Positions 61,634-64,000 of a DNA stretch of 64,000 bases are shown here, piece after piece. The DNA is taken from positions 264,775 to 328,774 of the forward strand of contig CACLXG010000001.1 of NCBI GenBank assembly GCA_902610815.1, read 5' to 3'. A program made the position numbers and the translations under genes. Position 1 is the first letter of the stretch. The number at the start of each line of letters is the position of its first letter. The notes beneath the pieces are model-generated. The model worked only from the letters and a program-made list of their open reading frames with translations. It made no database searches and was not told the DNA's origin. Source of the stretch: an uncultured Candidatus Actinomarina sp. (lineage in GTDB: Bacteria > Actinomycetota > Acidimicrobiia > Actinomarinales > Actinomarinaceae).

Positions 61634-61934
61634 ATATGAGTGATTTTTGATTAATTTCTTTTTTTTCCTTGGTTAAAAGCAATCCTTTAAAATAAATTAA
61701 ACGTCTTACAGAAGAAATAAAGTCAAATTTATTTACGTCAACTTTTTTATTTAAATCATCAACTGTAGACCACTTAGAACTGTTAACTCTTAAGACAATA
61801 GAATCAACTGTCTCAATATAGGTATTATTTTTTATCAACCTTTTACATTTTTGAGAACAAACGAAATATTTTTCAGAAACGTGTTTATATAATATTCTTC
61901 CACAATAATTACATCTTGTTTTGTTTTCAGTCAC
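61617..61934 (-). CDS. Hypothetical protein with treble-clef/zinc-ribbon-like N-terminus
   Basis: CNYCGRILYKHVSEKYFVCSQKCKRL. Confidence 0.55.
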   Translation of the reverse strand: MTENKTRCNYCGRILYKHVSEKYFVCSQKCKRLIKNNTYIETVDSIVLRVNSSKWSTVDDLNKKVDVNKFDFISSVRRLIYFKGLLLTKEKKEINQKSLISKVKI

Positions 61935-61940
61935 TATAAG

Positions 61941-62507
61941 TTATTTTTTTACTATTTCTTGAGTAGAATTTGGTAAAGTTTTTAATATTCTTCTGGGATT
62001 ACCCCTAAATTTAACTCTAGAGGCCTGTTCTTGTCCCATAAAACAACCTTTATAAAAGTCAACAAAACTTTCTAGCCATTTAATCTCATTAGGTAATAAG
62101 CCTAGATCAATGATCTTTAATGAAGGAAGCTCATAGGTAATTTCAACTTCAGACCAATCAAGGTGATGTTCAGCTTCATTAGTTGCTTTTACACTAAGAA
62201 TATCCTCTTTCTCATCAATTTCGAAGAATACATCTTCTTTAACAATATTTAATTCACATTTGATACGAATTTTGTACTTTTCTAATACTTTTTTCAATTC
62301 AATCAGATTACTTTCTGATTGATAAATTTTTAATAAATCGTTTTGTCTTGAAAATATAAACCAGAAGTTTACTTTTCCATCTGGACCTAATAAATAGGAG
62401 AACTTATATTCGTTTTCATTTATAGAGTTCGATACAAGTGAATCAATGAAGGTGTAGGCATCACTCCCCTCAACATTTAAAGAATTTAGTGATTTTAAAA
62501 TTTTCAT
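61941..62507 (-). CDS. YgfZ/GcvT-family folate-binding protein
   Basis: YKGCFMGQEQASRVKFRG motif (K-G-C-x2-G-Q-E). Confidence 0.85.
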   Translation of the reverse strand: MKILKSLNSLNVEGSDAYTFIDSLVSNSINENEYKFSYLLGPDGKVNFWFIFSRQNDLLKIYQSESNLIELKKVLEKYKIRIKCELNIVKEDVFFEIDEKEDILSVKATNEAEHHLDWSEVEITYELPSLKIIDLGLLPNEIKWLESFVDFYKGCFMGQEQASRVKFRGNPRRILKTLPNSTQEIVKK

Positions 62508-62511
62508 AATC

Positions 62512-63219
62512 TTAAATAGTACTTAACCAATCTAAATTAAGTATGTAGAGAATTTCTTGAAAAAATGATGCAAGAATATAAACTCTGTCAGTAAATATTA
62601 AATAACCTAATGAAATTAATGTAAGGCCAGAGACATTTGTTGAGTATTTTTGAAAACTAATAAATACTTTATTATTGAAATTAATCCGATCTGAAAGGAT
62701 TGCAATAGTAATAAATGGAACAGCTAGGCCTAATGAAAATAATATTAGGTACAATACTCCAGAATATAATGTTTCAGACTTAGATGAAAGAGTTAACAAT
62801 GCTCCAAGGACTGGTCCGATACAGGGAGTAAACCCAAAGCCGAATGTAAAACCCATTATAAAGTTTTTAGATTTTGAAAAATTGTTGATATCAACATAAT
62901 TTGAACTATAAAAATATTTTTTATTAAGAGATGGTATTAATAAAACCAAACCAAAAATTATTATGATAGCACCGCTGATTTGACCAAGAATTGTTGCGTT
63001 TCTACTAAAAAAAGAACCAACCGAACTTGCTAATGCACCTAACGAAACAAAAACAATAGAAAATCCTAATGCAAATTGAACTGCACCATTAATTTTCGAT
63101 ATTTTTGAATTTTTATTTAAGGAAAATATGGCAAAATACCCTGGGACCAATGGAAGTACACAAGGTGAAAAAAATGATAAAGCTCCAAAAAAGAAAGCTA
63201 TTGATGCATTAATTTCCAT
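62512..63219 (-). CDS. Cytochrome c biogenesis protein CcdA
   Basis: FFSPCVLPLVPGYFAIF, GFTFGFGFTPCIGPVLGALLTLSS. Confidence 0.93.
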   Translation of the reverse strand: MEINASIAFFFGALSFFSPCVLPLVPGYFAIFSLNKNSKISKINGAVQFALGFSIVFVSLGALASSVGSFFSRNATILGQISGAIIIIFGLVLLIPSLNKKYFYSSNYVDINNFSKSKNFIMGFTFGFGFTPCIGPVLGALLTLSSKSETLYSGVLYLILFSLGLAVPFITIAILSDRINFNNKVFISFQKYSTNVSGLTLISLGYLIFTDRVYILASFFQEILYILNLDWLSTI

Positions 63220-63257
63220 AAACTAAATATATACCTTAACTTGATATAAAAAAAATT

Positions 63258-63899
63258 CTACTTAAATCCTTCTTTCCTTCTAAATTTTGAACAAATAATA
63301 CAAACTTCTAAATTATGTCCTCTGGCAGGACAATATTCGCGACCGTAAAAAATAATCTGAAGGTGAAGTTTGTTCCACTTACTTTCTGGAAAAAGTCTTT
63401 TTAAATCTTTTTCTGTTTTTTCTACATTTTTTCCTGTAGACAAGCCCCATCTCCATGCAAGTCTATGAATGTGTGTGTCAACAGGAAAAGCAGGATATCC
63501 AAATGCTTGACTCATAACAACAGATGCAGTCTTATGACCAACACCAGGTAAATTTTCTAGATCTTTAAAGTTTTGAGGCACTTTAGAGTTGTGCTTATTA
63601 ACTATTATTTTTGACAAAGCACTAATTGCTTTTGATTTTTGAGGTGACAAACCACAAGGTCTAATTATCTTTTCAATTTTAGTAACTTGTAATCTGGACA
63701 TCTTAAGAGGTGTATCAGCATTAGCAAATAAAATTGGAGTAATCTGATTTACTCTTTCATCTGTGCACTGAGCAGATAAAACAACTGATACCAAAAGAGT
63801 AAATGGGTCCTTATGTTTTAGTGGAATAGGGGTTTTTGGATATAGTTTCTCTAGGATATTGACAATATCTTTTACTTTTCTTTCTTTACTTATTACCAC
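63258..63899 (-). CDS. nth: Endonuclease III
   Basis: LVSVVLSAQCTDERVNQITP, LENLPGVGHKTASVVMSQAFG HhH, CxxxxxxC..C 4Fe-4S ligands (CPARGHNLEVCIICSKF). Confidence 0.94.
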   Translation of the reverse strand: MVISKERKVKDIVNILEKLYPKTPIPLKHKDPFTLLVSVVLSAQCTDERVNQITPILFANADTPLKMSRLQVTKIEKIIRPCGLSPQKSKAISALSKIIVNKHNSKVPQNFKDLENLPGVGHKTASVVMSQAFGYPAFPVDTHIHRLAWRWGLSTGKNVEKTEKDLKRLFPESKWNKLHLQIIFYGREYCPARGHNLEVCIICSKFRRKEGFK

Positions 63900-63935
63900 T
63901 ATATTATTTTATACAACATATTAAAGTTCTCTCAT

Positions 63936-64000
63936 ATGTTCATTAATGAAAAAAACAAATCACTAATTGCATTATTTTTATCTGCATTATTTTTCGGTTC
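63936..64000 (+). CDS. 5' end of a membrane protein gene, truncated by window end
   Basis: ATG then MFINEKNKSLIALFLSALFFG..., open to window end; DMT/EamA-like start is a guess. Confidence 0.35.
   Translation, partial: MFINEKNKSLIALFLSALFFG

Overview
AT-rich chromosomal window, almost certainly from a streamlined actinobacterium. Supporting signs are an actinobacterial-type 23S insertion, DUF4193, and garA/ftsR/DUF151/merR, pafBC-tatA-tatC-helY and polA-rpsA-coaE-uvrB-uvrA-uvrC-rapZ synteny; a marine Actinomarinales/Acidimicrobiia-like lineage is inferred, not proven. It opens with the 3' end of an rRNA operon (partial 16S, 23S, 5S, terminator), followed by densely packed, mostly minus-strand core genes and two tRNA-Leu genes. 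I see no CRISPR array, prophage, transposon or obvious defence island. The most interesting signals are: (1) a locus with the flanks of the actinobacterial Pup-proteasome cluster (trmI, ferredoxin, pafB, pafC, tatA-like, tatC, helY) but no proteasome or pupylation genes; (2) two translationally coupled small ORFs missed by the ORF track, one of them in the tatA position; (3) a D,D-carboxypeptidase whose catalytic Ser lies upstream of the called start and seems to need an ATT start codon; (4) a tRNA-Leu with apparent anticodon AAG; (5) several palindromes, hairpins and leaderless-type promoters. All calls come from reading the sequence; no searches were run.
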